From contig NZ_QICJ01000006.1 in the NCBI RefSeq assembly GCF_003201105.1, forward strand, positions 124,001 to 188,000: a stretch of DNA of 64,000 nucleotides, given 5' to 3'. Each line of letters opens with the position of its first letter. The first letter of the stretch is position 1. This document shows, in pieces, positions 36,026 through 47,170 of the stretch. The notes below the pieces were generated by a model that saw only the letters and a program-made list of their open reading frames with translations, was not told the DNA's origin and ran no database searches. The stretch is from Dyella sp. AtDHG13. Lineage in GTDB: Bacteria > Pseudomonadota > Gammaproteobacteria > Xanthomonadales > Rhodanobacteraceae. The translations under genes were made by a program, and so were the position numbers.

Positions 36026-36106
36026 TTGGTGGGGTGTTTGCGGTTTGGGCGCTTGGGGCGTTCCTGGCCGTCTGGTCACGAGCGACTCCAATCTTGCCGC
36101 GCCCCA

Positions 36107-36146
36107 ACTCCCTCTCCCCTTCGGGGAGAGGGCGGGGGGTGAGGGG
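36107..36146. repeat. CCCTCTCCCC/GGGGAGAGGG hairpin repeat, copy 1
   Basis: CTCCCTCTCCCCTTCGGGG then AGAGGGCGGGGGGTGAGGGG. The same element is at 37271-37307 before pheS, and a partial one is near 37388-37412. Confidence 0.7.
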
Positions 36147-36179
36147 CGGATGCTCGCGAAAGCCTGCCCTACGTAGCCC

Positions 36180-36305
36180 GTCATTCCCGCGAAAGCGGGA
36201 ATCCAGTGTCTTTCCTAGGACTAAGGCAAGGCTGAAAGTCGCTGGATGACCAGCCATTCGGCTGTTGATGAAGCGCCTCCCGCTTTCGCGGGAATGACGG
36301 CGAGG
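36180..36305. repeat. dRS3-like palindromic repeat, copy 4
   Basis: Begins TCATTCCCGCGAAAGCGGGA and ends CCCGCTTTCGCGGGAATGACGG. It is joined on its left to a GTAGCCCG fragment of the REP family. Confidence 0.85.
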
Positions 36306-36346
36306 GAGTTGGGCTCCGAGGCCAGGTTGGCCCTTCCGCTACCCCC

Positions 36347-36432
36347 GTAGCCCGGATGAAGTGAAGCGCAATCCGGGACACGACACCCCAGGGCCAGCCG
36401 ACCCCGGATTCCGCTTCGCTCCATCCGGGCTA
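36347..36432. repeat. REP inverted pair
   Basis: Plus 36347-36379 and minus 36402-36432, just upstream of the rpmI promoter. Together with the two repeats before it, it fills most of the 620-base gap between infC and rpmI. Confidence 0.82.
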
Positions 36433-36452
36433 CCCGAGGGGACAGCCCAGGC

Positions 36453-36481
36453 TGGCAAATCCCCCCAAACCTCCCTATAAT
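36453..36481 (+). promoter_or_regulatory. Promoter of rpmI-rplT
   Basis: A perfect -10 TATAAT (36476-36481) stands 17 bases after TGGCAA (36453-36458). A leader of about 110 bases follows and contains a GGGGCT/AGCCCC hairpin close to rpmI, where an L20-type autoregulatory structure could form. Confidence 0.65.
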
Positions 36482-36598
36482 CGCCGGTTCGACCCACCAG
36501 GACGGGTCGTGCACCGATGCTGGCAGGACGGAAAGAGCGCCCCAGGCGCCGCCAGATCAGTCAGAAACCGGGGCTCAGCCCCATCAAGGAGCATTTCC

Positions 36599-36796
36599 AT
36601 GCCCAAGATCAAGACCAACCGGGCGGCGGCGAAGCGTTTTCGCAAGACCGCGTCGGGCAAGTTCAAGGCCGGTCACGCCTTCAAGTCGCACATCCTGACC
36701 AAGAAGTCGACCAAGCGTAAGCGCAACCTGCGCGCTACCAACCACGTCAAGGCTTGCGACACCAAGGGTGTGGCACGCATGTTGCCGTATCTCTAA
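36599..36796 (+). CDS. rpmI: Ribosomal protein bL35
   Basis: A 65-residue basic protein of the large subunit, [20 protein letters not shown] at the start and [20 protein letters not shown] at the end, both typical. The start follows CAAGGAGCATTTCC. Cotranscribed with rplT, 16 bases downstream. Confidence 0.97.
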   Translation: MPKIKTNRAAAKRFRKTASGKFKAGHAFKSHILTKKSTKRKRNLRATNHVKACDTKGVARMLPYL

Positions 36797-36812
36797 GGCG
36801 GAGGACTAAACC

Positions 36813-37172
36813 ATGGCTCGTGTTAAGCGTGGCGTTACCGCCCGTCGTCGTCACAAGAAGATCATTGGCCGCGCGAAGGGTTACTACAACGCCCGTCGCA
36901 AGGTCTTCCGCGTTGCCAACCAGGCCGTCATCAAGGCTGGTCAGTACGCCTACATCGGCCGCAAGCAGCGCAAGCGTCAGTTCCGCGCCCTGTGGATCGT
37001 TCGTATCAACGCTGCGGCTCGCCAGTTCGGCCTGTCGTACAGCCGCCTGATCAACGGCCTGTCCAAGGCCGGCATCACCGTCGACCGCAAGGTGCTGGCA
37101 GACATCGCCGTGCACGACATCAAGGCGTTTGGCGCGATCGCAGAGAAGGCGAAGGCCAGTCTGGCCGCTTGA
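36813..37172 (+). CDS. rplT: Ribosomal protein bL20
   Basis: A 119-residue large-subunit protein binding 23S rRNA during early assembly. It has the family start [18 protein letters not shown] and [21 protein letters not shown] in the middle. Full length. In other bacteria bL20 represses its own operon by binding leader RNA. A strong terminator follows. Confidence 0.97.
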   Translation: MARVKRGVTARRRHKKIIGRAKGYYNARRKVFRVANQAVIKAGQYAYIGRKQRKRQFRALWIVRINAAARQFGLSYSRLINGLSKAGITVDRKVLADIAVHDIKAFGAIAEKAKASLAA

Positions 37173-37213
37173 TCGTCTTGCGCGTTGCGCACTGACGATA
37201 TGATGTGATCAAG

Positions 37214-37247
37214 CGGGGAGGAGGCCACCAGCCTCCTCCCCGTTTTT
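37214..37247 (+). terminator. Rho-independent terminator after rplT
   Basis: Stem CGGGGAGGAGGC/GCCTCCTCCCCG with a 5-base loop, then five T. It separates rpmI-rplT from pheST. Confidence 0.9.
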
Positions 37248-37270
37248 GTTTGGGTTGTTCGCGATATTGC

Positions 37271-38428
<1,158 letters not shown>

Positions 38429-38437
38429 GGAGTGAAC

Positions 38438-38563
38438 AGGGAATGGGGAATCGAGAATAGGTTAAGGCCTAGCGTGCGAAACCCTGCTGAGTTCCCTGAT
38501 TCAAGCTTTTCTATTCCCGATTCTCTATTCCCTATTCCCGATTCTCTATTCCCTATTCCCGGG
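38438..38563. repeat. GGGAATAGAGAATC inverted/tandem repeat between pheS and pheT
   Basis: On the right, a 21-bp unit starting CTATTCCCGATTCTC is repeated 2.4 times (38511-38560). On the left, 38438-38460 holds the inverse form (GGGAATGGGGAATCGAGAATAG), so the whole can fold into a long hairpin between two genes that are normally cotranscribed. Confidence 0.85.
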
Positions 38564-38571
38564 TTCAACCC

Positions 38572-40983
38572 ATGAAATTCTCCGAGAACTGGCTGCGTCA
38601 CCATGTGCCGACCAAGGCGTCGCGTGACGAACTCTCCGCGACGCTGACGGCCATCGGCCTGGAAGTGGAAGACGTCACCGCGCTGGGCGATTCGCTCGAC
38701 GGCGTGGTGGTGGCGCGCATCCTCAGTGCGCAGAAGCATCCCGAGGCGGACCGCCTGCAGGTGTGCGAAGTGGATACGGGCAAGGGCACCGTGCAGATCG
38801 TGTGTGGCGCGCCCAATGCGCGCGCGGGCCTGGTGGCGCCGTTGGCCACGGTGGGCGCGACGCTGCCGGGCGGCATCGCCATCAAGGCGGCGAAACTGCG
38901 CGGCGTGGAGTCGTTCGGCATGCTGTGTTCGGCCAAGGAGCTGAGCATCGATCCGGATGCGTCGGGCCTGCTCGAACTGCCCGGCGATGCGCCGGTCGGC
39001 ACGCCGCTGGCGACGTATCTGGGCCTGCCGGATGCCAGCATCGAGATCAAGCTGACGCCCAACCGCGCCGACTGCTTCAGCGTGCGCGGCATTGCCTTCG
39101 ACGTCGCCGCCGCGCTCGGCGGGCAGGTCATTCCGCTCGATGCCGCCCCGGTGCCGGCGCAGAGCGATGCCACCATGAACGTGGTGCTCGACGCGGGCGC
39201 CAAGGTGCCGCGTTTCGCGGGCCGCGTGATCGAAAACGTCGACGCCAGCGTGCCGACGCCCGTATGGATGGCCGAACGCCTGCGCCGTAGCGGCCTGCGT
39301 CCGATCAGCTTTCTTGTGGACGTCACGCAGTACGTGATGCTGGAACTCGGCCAGCCGATGCACGCCTTCGACAAGGACAAGCTGGAAGGCGACGTCGTCG
39401 TGCGTCCGGCGCGCGCCAAGGAAAAGTTGGCCCTGCTCGATGGCCGCACCGTCGAACTGGACGAAGATTTCCTGGTCGTGGCCGACAGCCAGGGCGGCAA
39501 AGGCGCCCGTGCGGTGGCGCTGGGCGGCATCATGGGTGGTTCGGAGACGCGCGTCACCGACACCACGCGCCATGTGTTCCTCGAGGCCGCGCACTGGGTT
39601 CCCTCAGCCATCATCGGCCGCAGCCGCAAGCTGGGCATGCACACGGACGCCGGCCATCGCTTCGAGCGCGGCGTCGATCCGCAACTGCCGGCCGTGGCCG
39701 TGGAATACGCCACGCGGCTGATCCTGGACATCGCCGGCGGCGTGCCTGGTCCGCTGGTGGATGTCACGCTGCCCGAGCACCTGCGCTCGCCCGAACCCAT
39801 CGTGCTGCGCCGTGCGCGCCTGGCGCGCGTGCTGGGCCTGACCGTGGCCGACGCGGAAGTGGAGCGCATCTTCACCGCGCTGGGCATGAAGGTCGAACCG
39901 CAGGCGGATGGCTGGAAGGTCACCGCGCCGAGCCGCCGCTTCGACATCGAGCGCGAGGAAGACCTGATCGAAGAGGTCGCGCGCATCCATGGTTACGAGA
40001 ACATCCCGACGCACACGCCGGCCGGCGCGCTGACGCTGGCCGCCGAGCCGGAAGCCCGCCTCAGCGAGCTGGCCGTGCGCGAACAGCTGGCCGCCCGCGG
40101 CTACTACGAAGCGGTGAACCTGGCCTTCATCGGCCACGACGTGCTGCAGCGCTGGGGCATGACCGAGCAGCTGGTGCCGCTGGCCAACCCGCTGTCGGCG
40201 GACCTGGCGGTGATGCGTCCTTCGCTGCTGCCGGGCCTGATCGTGGCGCTCTCGCACAACCGCGCCCGCCAGCAGGAGCGCGTGCGCCTGTTCGAGCTGG
40301 GCCGCACCTTCCGTATCGATGCGCAGGCGGCTGCCCGCAAGGACGCACCGACCGAAACGCCGATGCTGGCCATGGTCGCCTGCGGCACGGCCCTGGCCGA
40401 GCAGTGGGGCGTGCCCTCGCGTGCCCTCGACTTTCATGATCTCAAGGGCGATCTCGACGCCCTGATTGCCTGGGGTGGCGAGCCCGAGCGCTGGGCGGTG
40501 CACGCGGACGGCCTGCCGGGCTGGCTGCATCCCGGCCGTGGCGCCCGCGTGACCCGCGACGGCGAGACGGTGGGCTTCCTCGGCGCGCTGCACCCCCAGC
40601 TGGCTAAAGCGCTGGATCTGGGTGCCGATGTCCATGTGCTCGAACTGGCGCTGGAGCCGGTGCTGGGCCGCCGCCTGCCCAAGGCGCAGGCCGTGCCGCG
40701 CTTCCCGTCCGTTCGCCGCGACATCGCGGTGGATGTGCCGGAAGAGGTCACCTGGTCACAGATTGAGCAGGTGGTCCGGAACACCCTGGGCAGCCAGCTC
40801 AAGGAGCTGCGACTGTTCGATCGTTATAGCGGGAAGGGAGTCGAACTAGGCCGAAAGAGTCTCGCTATGGGCTTGATTTTACAGGACGCTTCACGCACGC
40901 TTACCGACGACGACGCCGACCGTAACATTCGTGAAGCAGTCGTAGCGTTGGAGTTGGCATGCAAGGCGAAGTTGCGAGGATAA
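38572..40983 (+). CDS. pheT: Phenylalanyl-tRNA synthetase beta subunit
   Basis: The 803-residue beta subunit. An N-terminal EMAP/tRNA-binding domain (about 40-150, with [20 protein letters not shown] and [10 protein letters not shown]) is followed by the B3/B4 editing region ([17 protein letters not shown]) and B5 domain. Then come the inactive class II-like core and the C-terminal ferredoxin-fold anticodon domain ([17 protein letters not shown]). Length is close to E. coli (795). Stop and the ihfA start are one base apart, the classical pheST-ihfA operon. Confidence 0.97.
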   Translation: MKFSENWLRHHVPTKASRDELSATLTAIGLEVEDVTALGDSLDGVVVARILSAQKHPEADRLQVCEVDTGKGTVQIVCGAPNARAGLVAPLATVGATLPGGIAIKAAKLRGVESFGMLCSAKELSIDPDASGLLELPGDAPVGTPLATYLGLPDASIEIKLTPNRADCFSVRGIAFDVAAALGGQVIPLDAAPVPAQSDATMNVVLDAGAKVPRFAGRVIENVDASVPTPVWMAERLRRSGLRPISFLVDVTQYVMLELGQPMHAFDKDKLEGDVVVRPARAKEKLALLDGRTVELDEDFLVVADSQGGKGARAVALGGIMGGSETRVTDTTRHVFLEAAHWVPSAIIGRSRKLGMHTDAGHRFERGVDPQLPAVAVEYATRLILDIAGGVPGPLVDVTLPEHLRSPEPIVLRRARLARVLGLTVADAEVERIFTALGMKVEPQADGWKVTAPSRRFDIEREEDLIEEVARIHGYENIPTHTPAGALTLAAEPEARLSELAVREQLAARGYYEAVNLAFIGHDVLQRWGMTEQLVPLANPLSADLAVMRPSLLPGLIVALSHNRARQQERVRLFELGRTFRIDAQAAARKDAPTETPMLAMVACGTALAEQWGVPSRALDFHDLKGDLDALIAWGGEPERWAVHADGLPGWLHPGRGARVTRDGETVGFLGALHPQLAKALDLGADVHVLELALEPVLGRRLPKAQAVPRFPSVRRDIAVDVPEEVTWSQIEQVVRNTLGSQLKELRLFDRYSGKGVELGRKSLAMGLILQDASRTLTDDDADRNIREAVVALELACKAKLRG

Positions 40984-40984
40984 G

Positions 40985-41284
40985 ATGGCGCTGACCAAAG
41001 CGGAGATGGCCGAGCGCCTCTTTCTAGAGGTGGGCCTCAACAAGCGTGAGGCGAAGGAATTCGTGGACGCCTATTTCGAGGTCGTCCGCGAGGCGTTGGA
41101 AAAGGGCGAGCAGGTGAAGCTGTCGGGCTTCGGCAACTTCGACCTGCGTCAGAAGAACCAGCGACCGGGCCGTAACCCCAAGACGGGCGAGGAGATTCCC
41201 ATCTCCGCCCGCCGCGTGGTGACGTTCCGACCGGGTCAGAAACTCAAGGTGCGAGTCGAGGGCTATGCTGGACCAAGGGAATAA
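40985..41284 (+). CDS. ihfA: Integration host factor alpha subunit
   Basis: A 99-residue DNA-bending protein that pairs with IHF-beta. Typical features: [31 protein letters not shown] and the DNA-intercalating arm tip [14 protein letters not shown]. It acts in site-specific recombination, transcription and replication. Its end overlaps the next gene by 20 bases. Confidence 0.96.
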   Translation: MALTKAEMAERLFLEVGLNKREAKEFVDAYFEVVREALEKGEQVKLSGFGNFDLRQKNQRPGRNPKTGEEIPISARRVVTFRPGQKLKVRVEGYAGPRE

Positions 41285-41621
41285 CACCGAGCTGCCCGCC
41301 ATTCCGGCGAAGCGCTACTTCACGATCGGTGAAGTGAGCGAACTGTGTGGCGTCAAGCCGCACGTGCTGCGGTACTGGGAACAGGAATTTCCCGCGCTCA
41401 ACCCCGTCAAGCGTCGCGGCAACCGCCGCTACTACCAGCGCCACGACGTGCTGATGATCCGTCAGATCCGTGGCCTGCTGTACGACGAGGGCTTCACCAT
41501 CACGGGCGCCCGCGCCCGCCTGGAAGGCCCGCAGGCGCGCATGGAGTCGAGCATTTCCCACCAGATCGTGCGCCAGGTGCGCATGGAGCTGGAAGAAGTG
41601 CTGGCGCTGCTGCGCCGCTGA
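41265..41621 (+). CDS. MerR-family transcriptional regulator
   Basis: A 118-residue protein with a winged helix-turn-helix start ([20 protein letters not shown]) and [20 protein letters not shown], followed by a helical dimer region ending [11 protein letters not shown]. This short MerR protein directly after ihfA is a conserved arrangement in Gammaproteobacteria; its target is unknown. It lacks an effector domain. The start overlaps ihfA by 20 bases and shares its mRNA. Confidence 0.92.
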   Translation: MLDQGNNTELPAIPAKRYFTIGEVSELCGVKPHVLRYWEQEFPALNPVKRRGNRRYYQRHDVLMIRQIRGLLYDEGFTITGARARLEGPQARMESSISHQIVRQVRMELEEVLALLRR

Positions 41622-41682
41622 GTTTTCGCTCAAGGCTTCCGGTACTGCCAGCCAAGCTGGTAGACTAGTCGTCTTGCCGAAT

Positions 41683-41759
41683 CGGGGCGTAGCGCAGCCT
41701 GGTAGCGCATCTGCCTGGGGGGCAGAGGGTCGTGGGTTCGAATCCCGCCGTCCCGACCA
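41683..41759 (+). tRNA. tRNA-Pro (anticodon GGG)
   Basis: A 77-nt cloverleaf: acceptor CGGGGCG/CGTCCCG, anticodon GGG in CTGCC-TGGGGGG-CAGAG-type arm, T arm GTGGG-TTCGAAT-CCCGC, encoded CCA. Confidence 0.96.
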
Positions 41760-41777
41760 ATTCGGCAACACATAGGA

Positions 41778-41805
41778 AAACGGCGCCCTCGGGCGCCGTT
41801 TTTGT
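41778..41805 (+). terminator. Terminator between tRNA-Pro and serA
   Basis: AACGGCGCCC/GGGCGCCGTT with a TC loop, then five T. A-rich on the other side, so it may also serve serA. Confidence 0.88.
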
Positions 41806-41825
41806 TTGTCCCGTCCGCTGGATTC

Positions 41826-43058
41826 TCAGTAAAGCACGCGACTGCGTAGCGTCCCCGGAATGGCGGCCAGCCGGTCTTTCAGTTCGCCCGATTGCTTCTC
41901 GTCGGCCGCCACGTCGATCACCACGTAGCCCACCTCGCTGTCCGTCTGCAGGAACTGCGCGTCGATGTTGATGTTGCCGGAGGAGAACAGCTCGTTGATG
42001 CGCGAGAGCACGCCGGGCACGTTGCGGTGGATGTGCAGCAGGCGGCGGCTGCGCGGATGCTCGGGCAGCGACACCTCGGGGAAATTCACCGCCGACAGGG
42101 TGGAGCCATTGTCGCTGTAGCGCACCAGCTTGGCGGCCACTTCGATGCCGATGTTGTCCTGCGCCTCCAGCGTGCTGCCGCCGATGTGCGGGGTGAGAAT
42201 GACGTTGTCCATGCCCACCAGCGGCGAGACGAAGGCATCGTCGTTGCCCTTGGGCTCCACCGGGAACACGTCCACCGCCGCGCCCGCCAGATGTTCGGAG
42301 CGCAGCGACGCGGCCAGCGCGTCGATATCCACCACGGTGCCGCGCGAGGCGTTGATCAGCACCGCGCCCTTGCGCATGTGCGACAGCTCGCGCGTGCCGA
42401 TCATCAGCCGCGTCGAGGGCGTCTCGGGCACGTGCAGCGTCACCACGTCGGCGCGTTCCAGCAGCTCCTCCAGGCTATCCGCCGGGCGGGCGTTGCCGAG
42501 CGAGAGCTTGGATTCGATGTCGTAGAAGATCACCCGCATGCCCAGGCTTTCGGCCAGCACGCCGACCTGGGTGCCGATGTGGCCGTAGCCGACGATGCCC
42601 AGCACCTTGTCGCGCGCCTCGAAACTGCCGGCCGCGGACTTGGTCCAGCCACCGCGGTGGCACAGTGCGTTCTTCTGCGGAATGCCACGCAGCAGCATGA
42701 TGGTTTCAGCGATAACCAATTCCGCCACGCTGCGCGTGTTGGAGTAGGGCGCGTTGAACACCGGAATGCCGAGCCGGCGCGCGCCGCCCAGGTCCACCTG
42801 GTTGGTGCCGATGCAGAAGCAGCCCACGGCAATTAGACGTTTAGCCTGCTGAAGCACCTCGTCCGTCAGGTGGGTGCGGGAGCGGATGCCGACGATGTGC
42901 GCCTCGGCGATGCGGGCCTTCAAATCCGCTTCCGGCAAGGCTTTTTCGTGGTATTCGATCTGGCTGTAGCCGGCGCGGTGGAAGCTTTCGACGGCGCTGC
43001 GGCTCACGCCTTCGAGCAGGAGCACCTTGATGTCTTGTTTCGGGAACGAGGTCTTCAT
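41826..43058 (-). CDS. serA: D-3-phosphoglycerate dehydrogenase
   Basis: The 410-residue enzyme oxidises 3-phosphoglycerate in the first step of serine synthesis. Visible: GYGHIGTQVGVLAESLGM (NAD-binding), INASRGTVVDIDAL, the catalytic Arg/Glu/His set with LTPHIGGSTLEAQ, and a C-terminal ACT domain (HRNVPGVLSRINELF) for serine feedback. Length equals E. coli SerA (410). The start MKTSFPKQDIKVLLLEG is the family start; the open frame reaches further back. SerA enzymes of this type also reduce 2-oxoglutarate to D-2-hydroxyglutarate, which the divergent neighbour would reoxidise. Confidence 0.96.
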   Translation of the reverse strand: MKTSFPKQDIKVLLLEGVSRSAVESFHRAGYSQIEYHEKALPEADLKARIAEAHIVGIRSRTHLTDEVLQQAKRLIAVGCFCIGTNQVDLGGARRLGIPVFNAPYSNTRSVAELVIAETIMLLRGIPQKNALCHRGGWTKSAAGSFEARDKVLGIVGYGHIGTQVGVLAESLGMRVIFYDIESKLSLGNARPADSLEELLERADVVTLHVPETPSTRLMIGTRELSHMRKGAVLINASRGTVVDIDALAASLRSEHLAGAAVDVFPVEPKGNDDAFVSPLVGMDNVILTPHIGGSTLEAQDNIGIEVAAKLVRYSDNGSTLSAVNFPEVSLPEHPRSRRLLHIHRNVPGVLSRINELFSSGNINIDAQFLQTDSEVGYVVIDVAADEKQSGELKDRLAAIPGTLRSRVLY

Positions 43059-43181
43059 GGGCCATGGCGCGGTGGATGACCCACGCACTATGCCAGACCT
43101 TGAAGCGCTTTTGCGGCGTCGCAACACTGGACGGCGCAAGACGTCACTGGCAGGCTTGCTAGGCACCCGGGGAAGGACCTT

Positions 43182-44564
43182 ATGACTGACGCAAGCCTGG
43201 CCGGCCTCGTGGCCCGCCTGCCCCATCTTCGCCTGCTCACCGAGCCGGGCGACCTCGAACACTACGGCCGCGACTGGACGCGCCGCTGGACGCCCGCGCC
43301 GCTCGCCATCGCCTTGCCCGCCGATGTCGCCGAGGTGCAAGGCATCGTGCGCTGGGCCAATGAGCAGGGTGTGGCCGTGGTGCCGTCGGGTGGCCGTACC
43401 GGTCTTTCCGGTGGCGCGGTCGCGGCGAATGGTGAGTTGGTGCTGAGCCTGGAGCGCATGAATCGCGTGCTGGGTTTTGATGCCGTGGATCGCACGCTCA
43501 CCGTGCAGGCTGGCATGACCCTGCACGCCGTGCATGAGGCGGCCAAGGAACACGGGTTGATCTACCCGGTGGATTTCGCCGCGCGCGGTTCGTGTTCCAT
43601 CGGCGGCAATATCGCCACCAACGCGGGCGGCATCCGCGTGATCCGCTATGGCAACACGCGCGAGTGGATTGCGGGCCTTACCGTGGTCGCGGGTAATGGC
43701 GAGTTGCTGCAGCTCAATCGCGGGCTGATCAAGAATTCCAGCGGCTACGACCTGCGCCAGTTGATGATCGGCTCGGAGGGCACGCTAGGCGTCGTGGTCG
43801 AGGCCACATTGCGGCTGACCGATCCGGCGCCGCCGTCGCAGGTGATGCTGCTGGCGTTGCCGAACATGGACGCGTTGATGGAAGTCTTCGCGCTGTTCCG
43901 CTCGCGGCTGACCCTGCAGGCGTTCGAGTTCTTCACGGATGTGGCCTTGCGCCACGTGCTGGCGCACGGAGCGCAGCGTGCCATCGACGGCGACCATCCC
44001 TATTACGTGGTCACCGAGTTCGACGCGGACGAGTCGTCGCAGGACGCGGCGCTGGCGGCTTTCGAGGTTGGATTGGATCATGGCTGGATCAGCGACGGCG
44101 TGATCGCGCAGAGCGAAGCGCAGGCCGCCGCGCTATGGCGCGTGCGCGAGGGCATTACCGAAAGTCTGGCGCCGCACAAGCCATACAAGAACGACATCTC
44201 GCTGCGCATCAGCGCGCTGCCGGATTTCCTGCACGAGATCCAGGGCTTGCTTGGCCGCGAATACCCGCACTTCGAGGTGGTGTGGTTCGGGCATATCGGC
44301 GACGGCAACCTGCACATCAATGTGCTGCGTCCGGAGCATCTTTCGGATGGCGATTTCATCGCGCAGTGCGAGCTTGTGACCAAGCTGCTGGCGGATACCT
44401 TGCAGCGTCATGGCGGAAGTATTTCGGCCGAGCATGGGATTGGGTTGGTGAAGCGGGCGTACCTGGGCAGTACGCGCAGCGAGGCGGAGATTGCCTTGAT
44501 GCGTGGGGTGAAGCAGGTGTTTGATCCGAAGGGGTTGTTGAATCCGGGGAAGTTGTTTGGGTGA
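43182..44564 (+). CDS. FAD-linked oxidase, D-2-hydroxyglutarate dehydrogenase-like
   Basis: A 460-residue flavoenzyme of the GlcD/D2HGDH family. PCMH FAD-binding domain with PSGGRTGLSGGAVA (about 68-81) and SIGGNIATNAGGIRVIRYG (about 138-156), then the oxidase C-terminal domain with WFGHIGDGNLHINVL and SAEHGIGLVKR near the end (metal and FAD contacts). It converts D-2-hydroxyglutarate or another D-2-hydroxyacid to the keto acid. Divergent placement 123 bases from serA supports the D-2-hydroxyglutarate role, since SerA makes this product as a side reaction. D-lactate or glycolate remain possible substrates. Confidence 0.85.
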   Translation: MTDASLAGLVARLPHLRLLTEPGDLEHYGRDWTRRWTPAPLAIALPADVAEVQGIVRWANEQGVAVVPSGGRTGLSGGAVAANGELVLSLERMNRVLGFDAVDRTLTVQAGMTLHAVHEAAKEHGLIYPVDFAARGSCSIGGNIATNAGGIRVIRYGNTREWIAGLTVVAGNGELLQLNRGLIKNSSGYDLRQLMIGSEGTLGVVVEATLRLTDPAPPSQVMLLALPNMDALMEVFALFRSRLTLQAFEFFTDVALRHVLAHGAQRAIDGDHPYYVVTEFDADESSQDAALAAFEVGLDHGWISDGVIAQSEAQAAALWRVREGITESLAPHKPYKNDISLRISALPDFLHEIQGLLGREYPHFEVVWFGHIGDGNLHINVLRPEHLSDGDFIAQCELVTKLLADTLQRHGGSISAEHGIGLVKRAYLGSTRSEAEIALMRGVKQVFDPKGLLNPGKLFG

Positions 44565-44611
44565 AGGGTGGGCCGGGAGCAGGTTAATCATCCTTGCGCG
44601 TCCTATGTTCC

Positions 44612-44770
44612 CCCTCACCGTCATTCCCGCGAAAGCGGGACGAGCGCGTAGCGCGAAGAACGCCCGAAGGGCGGCCCTGCAAGGGCGAACAAAGCGAGTC
44701 ATCCAGCGACTTTTAGGCCGTTCAGAGCAAAGGCACTGGATTCCCGCTTTCGCGGGAATGACGGTGAGGG
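44612..44770. repeat. dRS3-like repeat, copy 5, with a 60-bp insertion
   Basis: Outer parts match the other copies (CCTCACCGTCATTCCCGCG...GCGGGAATGACGGTGAGG). Inside the left arm, 44641-44700 interrupts the unit and is made of three adjoining small hairpins: GCGC-GTA-GCGC, CGCCC-GAA-GGGCG and GCCCT-GCA-AGGGC. Apart from this repeat, the gap 44565-44888 holds nothing recognised. Confidence 0.85.
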
Positions 44771-44888
44771 GTGAAGTAGCGGTGAGAGGAATTGAGGCGG
44801 CGATGATGACGAAATCCCAAGCGCCCCTAAGCAAGGCCTAAGTCACGCGGCGCATGCTCAGCGTATTCCGCCACTCACAGGTGTCCTC

Positions 44889-45917
44889 ATGCATCGCCCC
44901 ATTCGCAATATCCTTGCCCTCGCGCTGTTCGCCGCCTGTTCCTCGCACGCCGTTGCCGCATCCCAGGCAGGGCCGTTCAAGGTGATTTCGCAGCTTCCCC
45001 TGGGCGGCACCGGCGGCTGGGATTACCTCAGCTTCGACGAGCAGCACCGCCACCTGTTCGTGACGCGGGGCGACCGCGTGGAAGTGGTGGATGTGGATCA
45101 GCACAAGCGCATCGGCACCATTCCGGGCACGCAGGGCGTGCATGGCGTGGCGCTGGACCCTTCCGCGCATCGCGGCTACACCAGCAACGGTCAGTCGGCC
45201 TCCGTGACGGTGTTCGACCTCGATACGCTGGCGGTGGTCGCCACCATCAAGGGCACGGGCGAGAAGCCCGATGCGATTGCCTACGATGCGGCGTCGAAGC
45301 ACGTGTTCACCTTCAACGGCAAGGGTAAATCCTTCAGCGTCATCGATCCGGCCAGCAATACCGTAATCGCGACCGTGCCCCTGTCCGGCAAGCCGGAGTT
45401 CGCGGTGACGGACGGCGCGGGCCATATCTACGTGAACAACGAAGACACCGCCGAGCTGATCAAGATCGATACGGCGACGAACAAGGTCGCGGGCAGCTGG
45501 AAACTCGGCAGTTGCGAATCGCCTTCGGGCCTGGCCATCGATCGCAAGCATCATCGGCTCTTCTCCGTCTGTGACAACAAGCAGATGGTGGTGAGCGATG
45601 CGGAAACCGGTAAGGTCGTCGCCAGTGTCGCCATCGGCGAGGGTCCGGACGCGGTGGTGCTCGACGACGCCACCGGCATGGTGTACAGCTCCAACGGTGA
45701 AAGCGGCACCATCACGGCCGTACATCAGGACGATGCGGATCACTACACCGTCGCGGCCACCATTCCCACCCAGCCGAGCGCACGCACGCTGGCGCTGGAT
45801 GCCAAGCTGCATCGCCTGTATCTGTCCGCCGCCACGCTGGCCGGGCCGGCGCAGGAGGGCCATCATCCGGCGATCAAGCCGGATAGCTTTACCGTGCTGA
45901 CGGTGGGGGCGCCGTAA
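44889..45917 (+). CDS. Secreted YncE-type beta-propeller protein
   Basis: A 342-residue protein with a signal peptide (MHRPIRNILALALFAACSS, cleaved near VAA-SQ). Blade-like repeats follow, such as RVEVVDVDQHKRIGTI, SVTVFDLDTLAVVATI, SFSVIDPASNTVIATV and LIKIDTATNKVAGSW, the 40-residue pattern of YVTN/YncE propellers. Such proteins act in the periplasm or outside, often with metal or nucleic-acid binding, but the function is generally unknown. Single gene between two repeat elements. Confidence 0.85.
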   Translation: MHRPIRNILALALFAACSSHAVAASQAGPFKVISQLPLGGTGGWDYLSFDEQHRHLFVTRGDRVEVVDVDQHKRIGTIPGTQGVHGVALDPSAHRGYTSNGQSASVTVFDLDTLAVVATIKGTGEKPDAIAYDAASKHVFTFNGKGKSFSVIDPASNTVIATVPLSGKPEFAVTDGAGHIYVNNEDTAELIKIDTATNKVAGSWKLGSCESPSGLAIDRKHHRLFSVCDNKQMVVSDAETGKVVASVAIGEGPDAVVLDDATGMVYSSNGESGTITAVHQDDADHYTVAATIPTQPSARTLALDAKLHRLYLSAATLAGPAQEGHHPAIKPDSFTVLTVGAP

Positions 45918-45954
45918 GGACCGGTTCGAAATCTTCTGAGCTACCTACCTGTTC

Positions 45955-46053
45955 CCTCACCGTCATCCCCGCTAAGGCGGGGATCCAGTGTCTTTTAAGC
46001 CTTCTAGCAGCGAGTAAAGTCGCTGGATCCCCGCCTTCGCGGGGATGACGGTG
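45955..46053. repeat. dRS3-like palindromic repeat, copy 6
   Basis: CCTCACCGTCATCCCC...GGATCC at the left and GGATCCCCGCCTTCGCGGGG then ATGACGGTGA at the right, with the shared inner tract AGCGAGTAAAGTCGCTGGAT also seen in copy 1. Confidence 0.82.
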
Positions 46054-46100
46054 ACGAGAAACGTGCGATCACGCGAAAAATTGGCAGGCTTCAAGGCTAA

Positions 46101-47117
<1,017 letters not shown>

Positions 47118-47141
47118 TCGATCTGCACGCTGGTTTCTCAA

Positions 47142-47170
47142 CCCCCGGTCGGCAACGGCCGGGGGTTTTT
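47142..47170 (+). terminator. Terminator between pip and the EAL/GGDEF gene
   Basis: CCCCCGGTC/GGCCGGGGG stem followed by five T. It abuts the end of the convergent gene. Confidence 0.85.
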
